From contig JAHQRK010000012.1 of assembly GCA_019828595.1 (NCBI GenBank), positions 1,736,001 to 1,800,000 on the forward strand: a DNA stretch of 64,000 nt, written 5' to 3'. Shown here one piece after another: positions 62,430 to 64,000 of this stretch. The stretch's first letter is position 1; the number at the start of each line of letters is the position of its first letter. The notes under the pieces were generated by a model. The model saw only the letters and a list, made by a program, of their open reading frames with translations, searched no databases and was not told the origin of the DNA. Origin of the DNA: Aphanomyces cochlioides. Lineage: Eukaryota > Oomycota > Saprolegniomycetes > Saprolegniales > Verrucalvaceae. Both the position numbers and the translations under genes were made by a program.

Positions 62430-64000
62430 ATGTGGCGAGTGGTTGGAACGGCGGCGATTCTTGCGTGCGTACGAGCAGGTAGAGCCTCTCGAGCCCGAGG
62501 AAACCTATGACGGTCTTATTGCATAGTGTTCTTTTATTCAGATTTCAACGAAACGCTGGGTTTGACGCTGAATGGCAACGCTGCGACGTCCAACTGCATC
62601 TTCAAACCGATCGTACGTCGTCTGTAGGGGGTTGTAGCTGTCATATCATACCTGGTATAGAACGAATACAGCGACGATCATGGAGAAGATGACAAGCTAG
62701 AAGCGCAGTTGGATGTGGTCCAGGTATGTCGTCAACGATGACAGAGGGGTGATGGTTTCTCGGGTTTTGTAGACGCATTCAGTGAATTATGTCTCGCTTG
62801 AAACGACCGACACATCGGTCCCATCTACAACAAGTCGAATTGTGAAGGAGACCGCCATGTTTAGCCATCGCGATACATACAATGTGTCGGTCCAAACGGA
62901 ATGCCCCGTGCGACTTCGGTACGAAGATAACATGTAGCACTCATGAATATAGCCTTGGCAGGTTGACAGCTTCGCAGCCCCACCAAGCATCCTCTGTTTG
63001 GTACAACGACCAACTGAATGTTCTTGACGGCTTTGAGACTCGGTTCACTTTTCAGGTGTCTCTGCCCTCCCTCTCTCAATCATTTACTATCAATTGTAGA
63101 TTTCGGACCATTCCCGACGATGCTACGACGTCAAAGATCAAAACTTTGGGCTGCGAGCTTATCAAGTACGTCTGAAGACTCCTTCGTCCTGGCTTTGATG
63201 CGATATAGTCATGCTTTGTCCATGGTGGAGATGGTTTTGCGTTTGTTATTCAAGGACATCCAAACACTCTGTTGGCACTTGGCTCGGACGGACAGGGATT
63301 AGGCTGGGATGGCATTACCAACTCAATCGCAGTTGTCTTCGATACATGGCCGCATTCAGAGCCATCTAGCTTGCTGATTGATCGCGTCAGGTAGCTGTGC
63401 ATAATAGTCTTGTGGTGATCTTCTTGTAGCATTCAACTGGCAGGGAGTCCGCGTAAGCTCTTGTCCATACCAATGCCAGTCGACATTGCGGATGGCACCA
63501 TTCACATCGTCAAAGTTCGTTACTACAATTCGCTCCCGTTGCAATACCTTGCAGCATTTTCAGCGACGGAAAATATTATGGATCTCCTCAAGGACATGGG
63601 CGAAGAGAGGCACATGGGCTGCTTGGTTGTCTTCATGGACGATGGCATCACCCAAGACTCACCCGTCTTAGCCGTTCCTTTGAATTTGGCAGCGACTTTG
63701 CAATTGCCAGAGGATAAGGCATACATCGTAAGGAGTGCAAACGTGAAACTGATTGACTTAGCATGTCGTCGACTAGGGCTTTACATCAGCGACTGGAAAT
63801 GCATGGGAGAAACATGATATCTTGGCTTGGTATTACTGCGCTCAGGTACACAAGATATGCTTGCATCCATTGATTTGTCTTTATGTAGCCACCATGTCTG
63901 GATGTAAATGGCAACACAGTGGCGCTCGAGTTCGACTACAGCTCGCAGAGCATTCTGAACCCAATGGCCTCCTACGGCACGTCGTTGTATCCTCAATTGA
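62430..64000 (+). CDS. Secreted or ER L-type lectin-domain protein, 3' end outside the window
   Basis: Ten exons reconstructed in phase: 62430-62478, 62542-62612, 62661-62723, 62773-62918, 62962-63055, 63100-63165, 63209-63390, 63430-63727, 63777-63845 and 63889-64000 (open). Introns are 39-63 nt. Signal peptide MWRVVGTAAILACVRA. The L-type (legume/ERGIC-53-like) lectin domain shows LTASQPHQASSVWYNDQLNV, DGFETRFTFQ, GGDGFAFVIQ, LALGSDGQGLGWDGITNSIA, VVFDTW, IHIVKVRYYN, GCLVVFMDDG and IGFTASTGNAWEKHDILAW. The Asp-containing GGDGFAF and VFDTW segments supply metal and sugar ligands in the family. A tail after the domain begins PPCLDVNG. It binds glycans, either as a secretory-pathway cargo receptor or extracellularly; the missing C-terminus would decide. 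Confidence 0.87.

Overview
This window is nuclear DNA of a eukaryote, most likely an oomycete of the Saprolegnia/Aphanomyces/Achlya type. Nearly every spliced gene can be rebuilt with very short GT-AG introns (37 to about 66 nt, most 40 to 50) and phase-consistent exons. The domain set (C2-GRAM-myotubularin-FYVE, L-type lectin, sperm-tail PG-rich protein of a flagellated cell, Ser/Thr/Pro-rich secreted proteins) and the transposon set (Tc1-like, pogo-like, PIF/Harbinger, Ty3/gypsy) fit that group. The genus cannot be fixed from sequence alone.

Layout. 1-892: 5' part of an unrecognised minus-strand gene. 2.8-23.2 kb: a local array of nine paralogous RING/IBR/RING2-like (RBR or TRIAD-like) genes and remnants, with a tenth copy at 45-46.3 kb. 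Four copies are uninterrupted plus-strand genes (4858, 10698, 20573, 44959) and one is a divergent minus-strand gene (22075-23166). Three carry a single in-frame stop (2830, 7070, 15444), one is an internal deletion remnant and one is heavily decayed. A Tc1-like element (8552-10329) lies between copies. A pogo-like element (16743-20145) has jumped into the 3' end of one copy, with TA duplications that prove the insertion. 23.5-26 kb: a guanylate-binding-protein-like protein whose GTPase motifs are gone, divergently transcribed from the minus-strand RBR gene.

26.2-32.3 kb: two secreted Thr/Pro-repeat proteins sharing an eight-cysteine head, then the first of four membrane proteins with a ten-cysteine ectodomain (others at 46.5, 50.5 and 55.5 kb). 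32.7-44.2 kb: a complete Ty3/gypsy-type LTR retrotransposon on the minus strand, with near-identical 752-bp LTRs, an intact gag, a frameshifted pol with a gap in the RT core, and three intact genes on the opposite strand between integrase and the 3' LTR. 47.2-49.8 kb: a two-gene PIF/Harbinger element with a 316-bp nested MITE. 51.5-53.7 kb: AT-rich repeats and palindromes.

53.7-64 kb is a compact conserved block: a TPR plus double dsRBD protein, thioredoxin, a sperm-tail PG-rich protein, a 13-exon C2-GRAM-myotubularin-coiled-coil-FYVE phosphatase, and an L-type lectin that runs off the window. The myotubularin and lectin genes share a 134-bp divergent promoter region. The contrast is between this compact block and the transposon-rich, duplicating region to its left, where E3-ligase-like, pseudo-GTPase and cell-surface genes expand and decay.
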